From Streptomyces sp. CB02261 (GTDB taxonomy: Bacteria > Actinomycetota > Actinomycetes > Streptomycetales > Streptomycetaceae), in assembly GCF_001905665.1 (NCBI RefSeq), contig NZ_LIVX01000001.1, positions 186,001 to 250,000 on the forward strand: a stretch of DNA of 64,000 nucleotides. The letters are read 5' to 3'. Shown here one piece after another: positions 16,696 through 25,134 of the stretch. A program made the position numbers and the translations under genes. Each line of letters opens with the position of its first letter. The first letter of the stretch is position 1. The notes below the pieces were generated by a model. The model saw only the letters and a list, made by a program, of their open reading frames with translations, did no database searches and was not told the origin of the DNA.

Positions 16696-17745
16696 TTGCC
16701 GTTCACGCTGAGCCATGCCGTTGCCGTGCTGCCCGGATTGCACCGGAACGGGACCGCCCGCGGCCCCCTGGTCGCGTCCGCTCTCGTCGCGGGCTCCTTC
16801 GCGCCCGACATGACCTACTTCGCCGCGACGGCGTTCCCCGGGGCGATGACCCTCGGGGACATCACCCACTCCCCCGTCGGGATCGTCACCGCCGACGTCC
16901 TGATCGCCGCCGCGCTGGTGGGCCTGTGGCTGATTGTGCGTGAGCCGCTCGTGGTCCTGCTGCCCGCGCGGTGGCGCGGACGGGTGTACGGGCTGGTGCG
17001 GGGCCGTCCCTGGCGCGAGCGGCATCCGGCCGTGCTCGCCGGGTGGTTCGGGCTCTCCGCGGTCGTCGGTGCGACGACCCATGTGGTGTGGGACTCCTTC
17101 ACCCACCTCGACCGCTGGGGCACCCGGATGATCCCGGTCCTCGGTGACGTCGTGGGCGGCTTCCCCGTCTACCTCTACGCGCAGTACGGGGGTTCGGCGC
17201 TGGCGCTCGGCCTGCTCGGGTGGTTCGTCGCGCGGGCGCTGCGCTCCGCAGGGCCGGGCCTGGAACTCCCGTCCCGGGTGCCGGTCCCGGGACGGCGTGG
17301 ACGCCTGCTCGCGGCCGGGGTGATCGGCGGCTGTGTCCTCGCCGGGGTCGCCCACCGGGTGCTGCGCTGGGCCGCGTACTGGGGCTGGGGGAGGATCGAG
17401 ACGCCCCTGGACGTCATTCCGACCGCCTGCTTCGGGGCCGGTGCGGGGCTCGCCGTGGGCCTCGTGCTGTACGGGACGGGCGCGCGGCTGCGCGGAGCAT
17501 CGCGTACGGCGGCGGGAGCGGGGCTGCGCGCGGCGTCGCCCGCTCCGGCGGCGGAGACCCCGGCCACCGGAGACCTGGAGGCGGCATCGGAGACCCCGGC
17601 CAGTGGCGGCCCGGAGGCGGCATCGGAGACCCCGGCCAGTGGCGGCCCGGAGGCGGACGGGGAGGCCTCGGCCGACCCGGTCCCGACGTCGGGCGCGGAG
17701 GGCCGGGGGCCCCGGCCGGAGCGCTCCCGGCAGGGATCCCGCTGA
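16696..17745 (+). CDS. DUF4184 family membrane protein
   Basis: A 349-aa integral membrane protein of the DUF4184 family, related to metal-dependent hydrolase-like membrane proteins, with about six membrane segments. The conserved N-terminus is MPFTLSHAVAVLPG-like and begins at a TTG (16696) preceded by GGGGGAAC, so a rare TTG start is used. Conserved motifs are GSFAPDM, HSPVG and THVVWDSFTH, with His/Asp residues suggesting a metal site. The C-terminal 90 residues are Ala/Pro/Glu-rich and contain a duplicated 12-residue unit (EAASETPASGGP). Function unknown. Confidence 0.85.
   Translation: MPFTLSHAVAVLPGLHRNGTARGPLVASALVAGSFAPDMTYFAATAFPGAMTLGDITHSPVGIVTADVLIAAALVGLWLIVREPLVVLLPARWRGRVYGLVRGRPWRERHPAVLAGWFGLSAVVGATTHVVWDSFTHLDRWGTRMIPVLGDVVGGFPVYLYAQYGGSALALGLLGWFVARALRSAGPGLELPSRVPVPGRRGRLLAAGVIGGCVLAGVAHRVLRWAAYWGWGRIETPLDVIPTACFGAGAGLAVGLVLYGTGARLRGASRTAAGAGLRAASPAPAAETPATGDLEAASETPASGGPEAASETPASGGPEADGEASADPVPTSGAEGRGPRPERSRQGSR
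17578..17649 (+). repeat. Two tandem 36-bp repeats inside the DUF4184 gene
   Basis: Two tandem copies of a 36-bp unit (17578-17613 and 17614-17649) encode EAASETPASGGP twice, and a partial third copy follows. The repeat is in frame and adds disordered sequence to the C-terminal tail. Copy number may vary between strains. Confidence 0.85.
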
Positions 17746-17765
17746 CGTCTCCGGGCATCCGCCCG

Positions 17766-17802
17766 CCCCGGTCCCTGCGGACCGATGCCGCAGGGGCCGG
17801 GG
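17766..17802. terminator. Bidirectional terminator between DUF4184 and polA
   Basis: CCCCGGTCCCTGCGG, loop ACCGATG, CCGCAGGGGCCGGGG form a 15-bp stem with one mismatch, between two convergent genes. Confidence 0.8.
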
Positions 17803-17812
17803 CGGGGCCGGG

Positions 17813-20524
17813 TCAGTGGGCGGCGGAGTCCCAGTCCCGGCCGACTCCGACCGAGACGTCGAGCGGGGCGCGCAGATGGACCGCGCCGGCCATCTGCTCC
17901 CGGACGAGGGCCTCGACCCGCTCGCGCTCCCCGGGGGCGAGCTCAAGGACGATTTCGTCGTGGACCTGGAGGAGCATCCGGGAGGCGAGGCCCGCCTCGG
18001 TCAGCGCCCGGTCGACGTTGAGCATGGCGACCTTCACGATGTCGGCGGCCGTGCCCTGGATCGGCGCGTTGAGCGCCATCCGCTCGGCGGACTCGCGGCG
18101 CTGACGGTTGTCGCTGTTGAGGTCGGGCAGGTAGCGCCGGCGGCCCAGCATCGTCTCGGTGTACCCGGTGGCCCGGGCCTCGTCGACGACGCGGCGCAGA
18201 TAGTCCCGCACCCCGCCGAAGCGCTCGAAGTAGGTGTCCATCAGGCCGCGGGCCTCGCCCGGGTCGATGTTCAGCTGCTGGGAGAGACCGAAGGCGGAGA
18301 GACCGTAGGCCAGGCCGTACGACATGGCCTTGATCTTGCGGCGCATCTCGGCGTCGACGGCGGACCGCTCGACGCCGAAGACCTGGGAGGCGACGGTGGT
18401 GTGCAGGTCCTCGCCGGAGGTGAAGGCCTCGATGAGGCCCTCGTCCTCGGAGAGGTGCGCCATGACACGCAGCTCGATCTGGCTGTAGTCGGCGGTCATG
18501 AGGGCCTCGAAGCCCTCGCCGACGACGAAGCCGTGCCGGATCGCTCGGCCCTCGTCCGTCCGCACCGGCACGTTCTGCAGGTTGGGGTCGGTGGAGGAGA
18601 GGCGTCCGGTGGCGGCGACGGTCTGACTGAAGGTGGTGTGGATCCGGCCGTCGGCGGCGATGGTCTTGATCAGACCCTCGACGGTGGAGCGGAGCCGGGC
18701 CTGCTCACGGTGGCGGAGCATGATCACGGGCAGCTCGTGCTCGGTCTGCGCGGCAAGCCAGGCGAGCGCGTCGGCGTCCGTCGTGTAGCCGGTCTTGGTC
18801 TTCTTGGTCTTCGGCAGGTTCAGCTCACCGAAGAAGACCTCCTGGAGCTGCTTGGGCGAGCCGAGGTTGAACTCGTGGCCCACGGAGGCGTGCGCCTCCT
18901 TCACCGCCTGCTGCACGGCGCCGGCGAACTGCTGCTCCATCGCCTCCAGGTGGTCCCGGTCGGCGGCGATGCCGTGCCGCTCCAGGCGGGCGAGGAGGGC
19001 GGAGGTGGGCAGCTCGACGTCGTGGAGGAGCTCGCGGGCGCCGACCTCGCCGAGCCGCTCGTCGAAGGCGTCGGCGAGGTCGAGGACGGCCCGCGCCTGG
19101 GCCATGAGGGCCTCGGCCTCGGCGGTGTCGTCGGCGCCGAAGGCGAGCTGCCCGTCGGCGGCCGCCGCCGGGGCGAGCTCACGGTGGAGGTACTCCACGG
19201 AGAGCGCGTCGAGGGCGAAGGAGCGCCGGCCGGGCTTGACGAGGTAGGCGGCGAGGGCGGTGTCCATGGTGACGCCCGCGATGGTCCAGCCGTGCTCCGG
19301 GAAGACCCGCAGGGCGCCCTTCGCGTTGTGCATGACCTTCGGGCGGGCGGGGTCGGCGATCCACGCGGACCAGGCCCGCTCGTCGGCCTCGTCGAGGGCG
19401 CTGGGGTCGAACCAGGCGGCGGCGCCTCCGGCGGCCGCGAGGGCGATCTCGCTCACGTTCCCCGTGCCGAGGGCCCAGCTGTCGACGGTGGCGATGCCGA
19501 GGGGCCCGGTGCCGTGCTCGGCCAGCCAGGGGGCGAGCTCGCCGGAGCCGATGACGGTGCCGTCCAGCTCGACGCCGGCGGCGGGGGCCGGAGCGGCCTC
19601 CTCCGCGGCACCCGGGTCGACGGCGAGGAGCCGCTCGCGCAGCGAGGGGTTGCGGATCTCCAGGGTGTCGAGGACGAGCGCGACGGCCCCGCGGTCGTAG
19701 GGCTCGCGGGCGAGGTCCGTGACGGTCCTCGGCAGCTCGACGTCCCGGACCATCTCGGTGAGACGGCGGTTGAGCCTGACCGACTCCAGGTGGTCCCGGA
19801 AGTTCTGCCCGGCCTTGCCCTTGACCTCCTCGGCGCGCTCGACGAGTTCGGCGAAGGAGCCGAACTGGTTGATCCACTTCGCGGCGGTCTTCTCGCCGAC
19901 GCCGGGGATCCCGGGGAGGTTGTCGGACGGGTCGCCGCGCAGGGCGGCGAAGTCGGGGTACTGCGAGGGCGTCAGGCCGTACTTCTCCTGGACTTTCTCC
20001 GGGGTGAAGTGGGTGACCTCGGAGACGCCCTTGGTGGGGTAGATCACGGTGGTGCGGTCGGAGACCAGCTGGAAGGCGTCCCGGTCACCGGTGAAGATCC
20101 GGACGTCGAAGCCCTCGGCCTCGGCCTGCGTGGTGAGCGTCGCGATGACGTCGTCGGCCTCGAAGCCGTCGACGGCGAAGCGCGGCACGTTCATCGCGTC
20201 GAGGAGCTCGCCGATCAGCTCGACCTGCCCCTTGAACTCGTCCGGGGTCTTCGAGCGGGTCGCCTTGTACTCCGGGAACTCCTCGGACCGCCAGGTCTTG
20301 CGGGACACGTCGAAGGCGACCGCGAAGTGCGTGGGCGCCTCGTCGCGGAGCGTGTTCGCCAGCATCGAGGCGAACCCGTAGATCGCGTTCGTCGGCTGAC
20401 CGGTCGCGGTGGTGAAGTTCTCCGCGGGCAGCGCGAAGAACGCCCGGTACGCGAGCGAGTGCCCGTCCATGAGGAGCAGGCGGGGGCGGGTGTCTGCGGG
20501 GTTCTTCGATGCTGTCTCGGCCAC
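17813..20524 (-). CDS. polA: DNA polymerase I
   Basis: Fills gaps and removes RNA primers during replication and repair. The 903-aa length fits full-length Pol I. The N-terminal 5'-nuclease domain begins LLLMDGHSLAYRAFF, with VDGFEADDVIATL and the GDPSDNLPGIPGVGEKT helix-hairpin-helix. The polymerase domain has motif A DYSQIELRVMAHLSED, motif B RRKIKAMSYGLAYGLSAFG and motif C LLQVHDEIVLEL. The middle 3'-5' exonuclease-like domain lacks the canonical acidic residues (IATVDSWAL in place of an E. coli FDTETDS-type motif; HNAKGALRVF without the Asp), so it is probably not proofreading. GTG at 20524 is chosen because AGGA precedes it. Confidence 0.97.
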   Translation of the reverse strand: MAETASKNPADTRPRLLLMDGHSLAYRAFFALPAENFTTATGQPTNAIYGFASMLANTLRDEAPTHFAVAFDVSRKTWRSEEFPEYKATRSKTPDEFKGQVELIGELLDAMNVPRFAVDGFEADDVIATLTTQAEAEGFDVRIFTGDRDAFQLVSDRTTVIYPTKGVSEVTHFTPEKVQEKYGLTPSQYPDFAALRGDPSDNLPGIPGVGEKTAAKWINQFGSFAELVERAEEVKGKAGQNFRDHLESVRLNRRLTEMVRDVELPRTVTDLAREPYDRGAVALVLDTLEIRNPSLRERLLAVDPGAAEEAAPAPAAGVELDGTVIGSGELAPWLAEHGTGPLGIATVDSWALGTGNVSEIALAAAGGAAAWFDPSALDEADERAWSAWIADPARPKVMHNAKGALRVFPEHGWTIAGVTMDTALAAYLVKPGRRSFALDALSVEYLHRELAPAAAADGQLAFGADDTAEAEALMAQARAVLDLADAFDERLGEVGARELLHDVELPTSALLARLERHGIAADRDHLEAMEQQFAGAVQQAVKEAHASVGHEFNLGSPKQLQEVFFGELNLPKTKKTKTGYTTDADALAWLAAQTEHELPVIMLRHREQARLRSTVEGLIKTIAADGRIHTTFSQTVAATGRLSSTDPNLQNVPVRTDEGRAIRHGFVVGEGFEALMTADYSQIELRVMAHLSEDEGLIEAFTSGEDLHTTVASQVFGVERSAVDAEMRRKIKAMSYGLAYGLSAFGLSQQLNIDPGEARGLMDTYFERFGGVRDYLRRVVDEARATGYTETMLGRRRYLPDLNSDNRQRRESAERMALNAPIQGTAADIVKVAMLNVDRALTEAGLASRMLLQVHDEIVLELAPGERERVEALVREQMAGAVHLRAPLDVSVGVGRDWDSAAH

Positions 20525-20645
20525 ATGACGATCCTGCCACGGACCACCGACAATCCCGTCCACACGGCGGAGGTGCCCGGCTGTCGGTGCCGCGTGACAG
20601 GATCGGAGACGTACGCCACAGGATTACCGCTCAAGGGAGAGCGCG

Positions 20646-22928
20646 ATGGTCAGCAAGCCGCCGGTCGGTGACCCGGTCCAGGACGCACCGCAGGTCACGC
20701 CGCCGCAGCACTCCGCGGCCGGCCTGCCCGCCATCGGGCACACCCTGCGGATGGCGCAGGAGCAGATGGGGACGGTGCGCACCGCGCGGACCCTGCTCAA
20801 GGTCAACCAGAAGGACGGCTTCGACTGTCCCGGCTGCGCCTGGCCCGAGGCGGACAAGCGACACGTGGCGGAGTTCTGCGAGAACGGGGCGAAGGCGGTC
20901 GCCGAGGAGGCGACGCTGCGCCGGGTGACCCCGGAGTTCTTCGCCGCGCACCCGGTGGCGGACCTGGCGACCCGCAGCGGGTACTGGCTGGGACAGCAGG
21001 GCCGGATCACGCAGCCGATGCTCCTGCCGGAGGGCGGCGAGCGGTACGAGCCGGTGACCTGGGAGCGGGCCTTCGCGATCATCGCCGAGGAGCTCCGAGC
21101 GCTCGGCTCACCGGACGAGGCGCTCTTCTACACCTCGGGCCGGACGAGCAACGAGGCGGCGTTCCTGCTCCAGCTCTTCGCCCGCGAGTTCGGCACGAAC
21201 AACCTGCCGGACTGCTCCAACATGTGCCACGAGTCCTCCGGCTCGGCCCTCACGGAGACCATCGGCGTCGGCAAGGGCAGCGTCTCCCTGGAGGACCTGC
21301 ACCAGGCGGACCTGATCATCGTGGCCGGGCAGAACCCGGGCACGAACCATCCGCGGATGCTCTCGGCCCTGGAGCGGGCGAAGGGGGCGGGCGCCCGGAT
21401 CATCTCGGTGAACCCGCTGCCGGAGGCGGGGCTCGAGCGGTTCAAGAACCCGCAGACGCCGCAGGGCATGGTCAAGGGCACCGCCCTGACCGACCTCTTC
21501 CTGCAGATCCGGATCGGCGGCGACCAGGCCCTGTTCCGGCTCCTCAACCGGCTGGTCCTGGAGACGCCCGGGGCGGTCGACGAGGAGTTCGTACGGCAGC
21601 ACACCCATGGGTACGAGGAGTTCGTCGCGGCGGCCGGGGCGGCCGACTGGGACGAGACGCTCGCCGCGACCGGCCTCGACCGGGCCGAGATCGAGCGGGC
21701 CCTGGAGATGGTGCTCGCATCGGAGCGGACCGTCGTCTGCTGGGCCATGGGCCTGACCCAGCACAAGCACTCCGTGCCGACCATCCGCGAGGTCGTCAAC
21801 TTCCTGCTGCTCCGGGGGAACATCGGCCGACCGGGTGCCGGGGTGTGCCCGGTGCGCGGGCATTCGAACGTGCAGGGCGACCGCACGATGGGCATCTTCG
21901 AGCGGCCCTCGCCCGCGTTCCTCGACGCCCTGGACAAGGAGTTCGGGATCGTTTCGCCGCGCCACCACGGCTTCGACGTGGTCCGTGCGATCCAGGCGCT
22001 GCGCGACGGCGAGGCGAAGGTGTTCTTCGCGATGGGCGGCAACTTCGTCGGCGCGACCCCCGACACCGAGGTGACGGAAGCGGCGATGCGCACCGCGCGC
22101 CTGACCGTCCACGTCTCGACGAAGCTGAACCGCTCGCACGCCGTCACGGGCACGCGCGCGCTGATCCTGCCCACGCTCGGCCGTACCGACAAGGACGTGC
22201 AGAAGAGCGGCAAGCAGTTCGTGACCGTCGAGGACTCGATGAGCCTGGTGCACGCCTCGCGCGGCAACCTGCCGCCGGCGAGCCCGCACCTGCTGTCCGA
22301 GCCGGCGATCGTGGCGCGTCTGGCGCGTGCCGTCCTGGGCGCCGGATCGGCCACGCCCTGGGAGGAGTTCGAGGCGGACTACGCCACGATCCGGGACCGC
22401 ATCGCGCGCGTGGTCCCCGGCTTCGAGGACTTCAACGCCCGTCTCGCGGCGAACCCCGGGGGATTCGCGCTGCCGCACGGCCCGCGTGACGAGCGCCGCT
22501 TCCCCACGAAGACCGGCAAGGCGAACTTCACGGCGGCGCCGGTCGAGTACCCGAGGGTGCCGGCGGGCCGGCTGCTGCTGCAGACACTGCGCTCGCACGA
22601 CCAGTACAACACCACGATCTACGGTCTCGACGACCGCTACCGGGGCATCAAGGGCGGCCGCCGGGTCGTCCTGGTCCACCCCGAGGACGCGGCGGAGCTC
22701 GGCTTCGCCGACGGGGCGTACACGGATCTGGTGAGCGAGTGGACCGACGGCAGCGAGCGGCGGGCGCCCGGCTTCCGGGTGGTGCACTACCCGACGTCCC
22801 GGGGGTGCGCGGCCGCCTACTACCCGGAGACGAACGTCCTCGTGCCGCTGGAGTCGACGGCCGACGTCAGCAACACCCCCGCGAGCAAGTCCGTGATCGT
22901 CCGTCTGGAACAATCACCCTCCGCCTAA
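20646..22928 (+). CDS. FdhF/YdeP family molybdopterin oxidoreductase
   Basis: A 760-aa member of the FdhF/YdeP subgroup of the DMSO reductase superfamily, which binds bis-MGD molybdenum cofactor. Visible motifs are an N-terminal cysteine cluster (FDCPGCAWPEADKRH...FCENG), LFYTSGRTSNEAAFLLQLFAR, DCSNMCHESSGSALTE and VAGQNPGTNHPRM, and a C-terminal molybdopterin-binding domain. The N-terminal CxxC...C fits a 4Fe-4S site of this family. Electron partner and substrate are unknown; no fdhD or electron-transfer subunit lies beside it. The ATG at 20646 has GGGAGAG upstream. It is divergent from polA. Confidence 0.92.
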   Translation: MVSKPPVGDPVQDAPQVTPPQHSAAGLPAIGHTLRMAQEQMGTVRTARTLLKVNQKDGFDCPGCAWPEADKRHVAEFCENGAKAVAEEATLRRVTPEFFAAHPVADLATRSGYWLGQQGRITQPMLLPEGGERYEPVTWERAFAIIAEELRALGSPDEALFYTSGRTSNEAAFLLQLFAREFGTNNLPDCSNMCHESSGSALTETIGVGKGSVSLEDLHQADLIIVAGQNPGTNHPRMLSALERAKGAGARIISVNPLPEAGLERFKNPQTPQGMVKGTALTDLFLQIRIGGDQALFRLLNRLVLETPGAVDEEFVRQHTHGYEEFVAAAGAADWDETLAATGLDRAEIERALEMVLASERTVVCWAMGLTQHKHSVPTIREVVNFLLLRGNIGRPGAGVCPVRGHSNVQGDRTMGIFERPSPAFLDALDKEFGIVSPRHHGFDVVRAIQALRDGEAKVFFAMGGNFVGATPDTEVTEAAMRTARLTVHVSTKLNRSHAVTGTRALILPTLGRTDKDVQKSGKQFVTVEDSMSLVHASRGNLPPASPHLLSEPAIVARLARAVLGAGSATPWEEFEADYATIRDRIARVVPGFEDFNARLAANPGGFALPHGPRDERRFPTKTGKANFTAAPVEYPRVPAGRLLLQTLRSHDQYNTTIYGLDDRYRGIKGGRRVVLVHPEDAAELGFADGAYTDLVSEWTDGSERRAPGFRVVHYPTSRGCAAAYYPETNVLVPLESTADVSNTPASKSVIVRLEQSPSA

Positions 22929-22946
22929 GCGTTTGCTCAGGCGGAG
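22919..22946 (+). terminator. Terminator at the 3' end of the FdhF/YdeP gene
   Basis: CTCCGCCTAAGC, loop GTTT, GCTCAGGCGGAG form a stem with one mismatch that includes the stop codon. Confidence 0.7.
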
Positions 22947-22996
22947 TCGAGTGATCATGCGATCAGCAGCCGTACGAAGACGAACGGAGCCGGGCC

Positions 22997-23500
22997 ATGG
23001 GTGAACAGCAGCATGTGAAGTTCCCGCAGGAGGTCATCGACGAGTACGCGGCGCTGGGCGTCGACCTCCCGGCCCTGTTCTCGGCCGGGCACCTCGGGAA
23101 CCGGATGGGCGTCCAGATCCTCGAGGCCTCGGCCGAGCGGGTCGTCGGCACGATGCCGGTCGAGGGGAACACGCAGCCGTACGGCCTCCTGCACGGCGGA
23201 GCCTCGGCGGTCCTCGCCGAGACGCTGGGCTCCATCGGCTCCATGCTGCACGGCGGCGTCTCGAAGATCGCGGTCGGCGTCGACCTCAACTGCACCCATC
23301 ACCGCGGGGCGCGCAGCGGCCTGGTGACCGGTGTGGCGACGCCGGTGCACCGCGGGCGGTCCACCGCCACGTACGAGATCGTGATCACCGACGAGCAGGA
23401 CAAGCGGGTCTGCTCGGCCCGGCTGACCTGCATGCTGCGCGAGATCACCGCCAAGGACGCGGGCGACCTGCCGGAGGCGGGCCGGACCGAGGGCGCCTGA
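22997..23500 (+). CDS. PaaI-type hotdog thioesterase
   Basis: A 167-aa hotdog-fold acyl-CoA thioesterase. The family signature is at GNTQPYGLLHGGASAVLAETLGS (HGG motif), and the second sheet DLNCTHHRGARSG is typical of PaaI/YdiI proteins. It hydrolyses a CoA thioester, perhaps an aryl- or fatty-acyl-CoA; the substrate is unknown. The ATG at 22997 follows GAGCCGG, a poor ribosome site. It is 68 bp after the FdhF/YdeP gene with a terminator between. Confidence 0.92.
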   Translation: MGEQQHVKFPQEVIDEYAALGVDLPALFSAGHLGNRMGVQILEASAERVVGTMPVEGNTQPYGLLHGGASAVLAETLGSIGSMLHGGVSKIAVGVDLNCTHHRGARSGLVTGVATPVHRGRSTATYEIVITDEQDKRVCSARLTCMLREITAKDAGDLPEAGRTEGA

Positions 23501-23520
23501 GGCGGGGCGGGCCGACCGAC

Positions 23521-23563
23521 ACGGCGCGGCGCGGGACGGGGCGACCCTCCCGCGCCGCGCCGT
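23521..23563 (+). terminator. Terminator hairpin after the thioesterase gene
   Basis: ACGGCGCGGCGCGGGA (23521-23536), an 11-nt loop and TCCCGCGCCGCGCCGT (23548-23563) make a perfect 16-bp stem without a T tract, directly after the thioesterase stop. The right arm is part of the tandem repeat that follows. Confidence 0.8.
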
Positions 23564-23630
23564 TCGCGTACCGCCTCCCGCGCCGCGCCGTTCGCGTACC
23601 GCCTCCCGCGCCGCGCCGTTCGCGTACCGC
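23547..23630. repeat. Three tandem 28-bp repeats carrying the terminator arm
   Basis: Three identical 28-bp units (23547-23574, 23575-23602, 23603-23630) beginning CTCCCGCGCCGCGCCG each contain the right arm of the preceding hairpin, followed by the start of a fourth. There are no spacers, so this is not a CRISPR array. Confidence 0.9.
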
Positions 23631-23796
23631 CTCCCGCATCGCCTGCGGGCGCCCCCCTCCCCCCACCTCCAGCGCCTTTGGCGTATCAACTCCCTTACCT
23701 CTCCGCCCTCTTGCCCCACAGAGCCGTAGCCGCTTCACTGGCGAACCTCCCCCCACAGGAGAACACCCGATCCACTCACACACCGAGGGGTTCTTC

Positions 23797-24681
23797 GTGA
23801 CCGCCGTTCGCACCACCTACGCGATGACCACCGTCACCGCCGCCGCCTGCGCCGCCGTCCTCGCCACCGCGATCCCGGCCACGGCGATCAACTCGTACAA
23901 CGCGGCCCCCGCCCCCGAGCGCACCGAGGTCGGCGCGCTCGTCGCGACCTGGGACCACGACGAGGATCCGGCGACTCCCGACCGCGTCGACTGGGTCTGC
24001 TCCGGCACCATGATCGACACGAACACCTTCCTGACGGCCGCCCACTGCACGACGGACTGGCCGGCGAACGTCCGCTTCCACGTCTCGCTCGACCAGGACG
24101 TCCAGGCCGGCCTGGACCGGGCCGCCGCCGCCCACCCGGGCGACCCGGCCGCCCAGGCCCGGAGCGTGGCCGTCGAGGGCACAGCCCACAGCCACCCGGC
24201 GTTCCCCGGCCCGGCCTCCGACACCCATGACATCTCGGTGATCGAGGTGCCCGCCGCCGCCATGAAGGCCCGCTGGTCCTTCACCCCGGCGACCCTCCCC
24301 CGCGCGGGCGCTCTCGACGCGCTCGGCGCGCAGGGCCTCAACGCCACCTCCTTCGTGGTCGCCGGCTACGGCACCGAGGAGTCGAAGCGCGGCCCCGGCG
24401 GACACACCCACCCGGGCGGCGGCGTCCGCCTGAAGGCGCCGGTCACCTTCAACGCGCTCAACGACGCCTGGATCCGTCTCGCCATGACCGCGCCCCAGGG
24501 GAACGGCGGAGCCTGTTACGGCGACTCGGGCGGCCCGAACTTCGCCACGCTGAACGGGACCCGCACCCTGGTGTCCACCACCATCACCGGCGATACACCC
24601 TGCTACGCGACGAATGTGACATATCGACTGGACAGTCCTGGTGCGCGCGACTTTCTGAAGCCGTACGTCCAGCTTCCCTGA
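23797..24681 (+). CDS. Secreted S1-family serine protease
   Basis: A 294-aa secreted protease of the chymotrypsin (S1) fold. Signal peptide: AMTTVTAAACAAVLATAIPATA. The catalytic triad is visible: His in FLTAAHC, Asp in DTHDISVIEV, Ser in CYGDSGGP. The residue at the S1-pocket position six before Ser is Gly rather than the Asp of trypsin, so its specificity is not tryptic. The GTG at 23797 begins the frame. It stands alone, 300 bp after the thioesterase. Natural substrate unknown. Confidence 0.9.
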   Translation: MTAVRTTYAMTTVTAAACAAVLATAIPATAINSYNAAPAPERTEVGALVATWDHDEDPATPDRVDWVCSGTMIDTNTFLTAAHCTTDWPANVRFHVSLDQDVQAGLDRAAAAHPGDPAAQARSVAVEGTAHSHPAFPGPASDTHDISVIEVPAAAMKARWSFTPATLPRAGALDALGAQGLNATSFVVAGYGTEESKRGPGGHTHPGGGVRLKAPVTFNALNDAWIRLAMTAPQGNGGACYGDSGGPNFATLNGTRTLVSTTITGDTPCYATNVTYRLDSPGARDFLKPYVQLP

Positions 24682-24688
24682 CGTCTCT

Positions 24689-24705
24689 CGTCACCCTCGG
24701 TGACG
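24689..24705 (+). terminator. Short hairpin after the serine protease gene
   Basis: CGTCACC, loop CTC, GGTGACG: a compact 7-bp stem just after the protease stop codon. Possibly a weak terminator. Confidence 0.45.
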
Positions 24706-24842
24706 GACGCGCGAGTGGGAGCGGATCGGAGTGACGGAGCGGTTCCGTCCGCTGAGGTTTCTGCCCCTGTCCGATATCCGGAGAGTCGGCCGAGCGCCCG
24801 GACAGGAGCAAGATTCACTCAAGCCCCTTAGCGGAACTGCAC

Positions 24843-24859
24843 GTTCTCACTATGTGAAC
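24843..24859. promoter_or_regulatory. 17-bp dyad GTTC-n-CA-nnn-TG-n-GAAC upstream of livK
   Basis: GTTCTCACTATGTGAAC is an imperfect palindrome whose matched positions are symmetric (GTTC-n-CA-nnn-TG-n-GAAC). It lies 276 bp upstream of the livK start in the AT-rich part of the intergenic region, so it may be an operator. No regulator is known. Confidence 0.4.
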
Positions 24860-25134
24860 ACCGTATTACAGCCCGCTTTGCCCCGGTTTTCCCACTCGCT
24901 GCGCACACTCTTTCCCCGTCGGCATAACAAGACAGTCACATCATGTCCTCGGCGCTCCCCGACCCTCCCCACCTGCGCTTAGAGTCACCGCCAGTCACCG
25001 CGCCGCCGGGCGCGTCCTACTGCACGGCCTAGTACCACCCAGTACGGCCCGGCGTTCCAAAACGGCACCCCTCGCTCCGCAGCTTCACGGCACCGCCTCA
25101 TTCCGAGGGGGCCGCGCCAGGGAAAGGACCCTTC

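Larger units (their letters stand above)
24682..25134. other. Intergenic region upstream of the liv operon
   Basis: This 453-bp stretch is relatively AT-rich between 24830 and 24960, as expected for a promoter zone. It contains a short hairpin at 24689-24705 and the dyad at 24843-24859. No coding frame or tRNA is visible. The liv promoter probably lies here; I could not identify clear -35/-10 boxes. Confidence 0.55.

Noticed and set aside
23547..23630. CRISPR-like array of 28-bp repeats
   Set aside because: The three repeats are directly adjacent with no spacers, and no cas gene is nearby; it is a simple tandem duplication.
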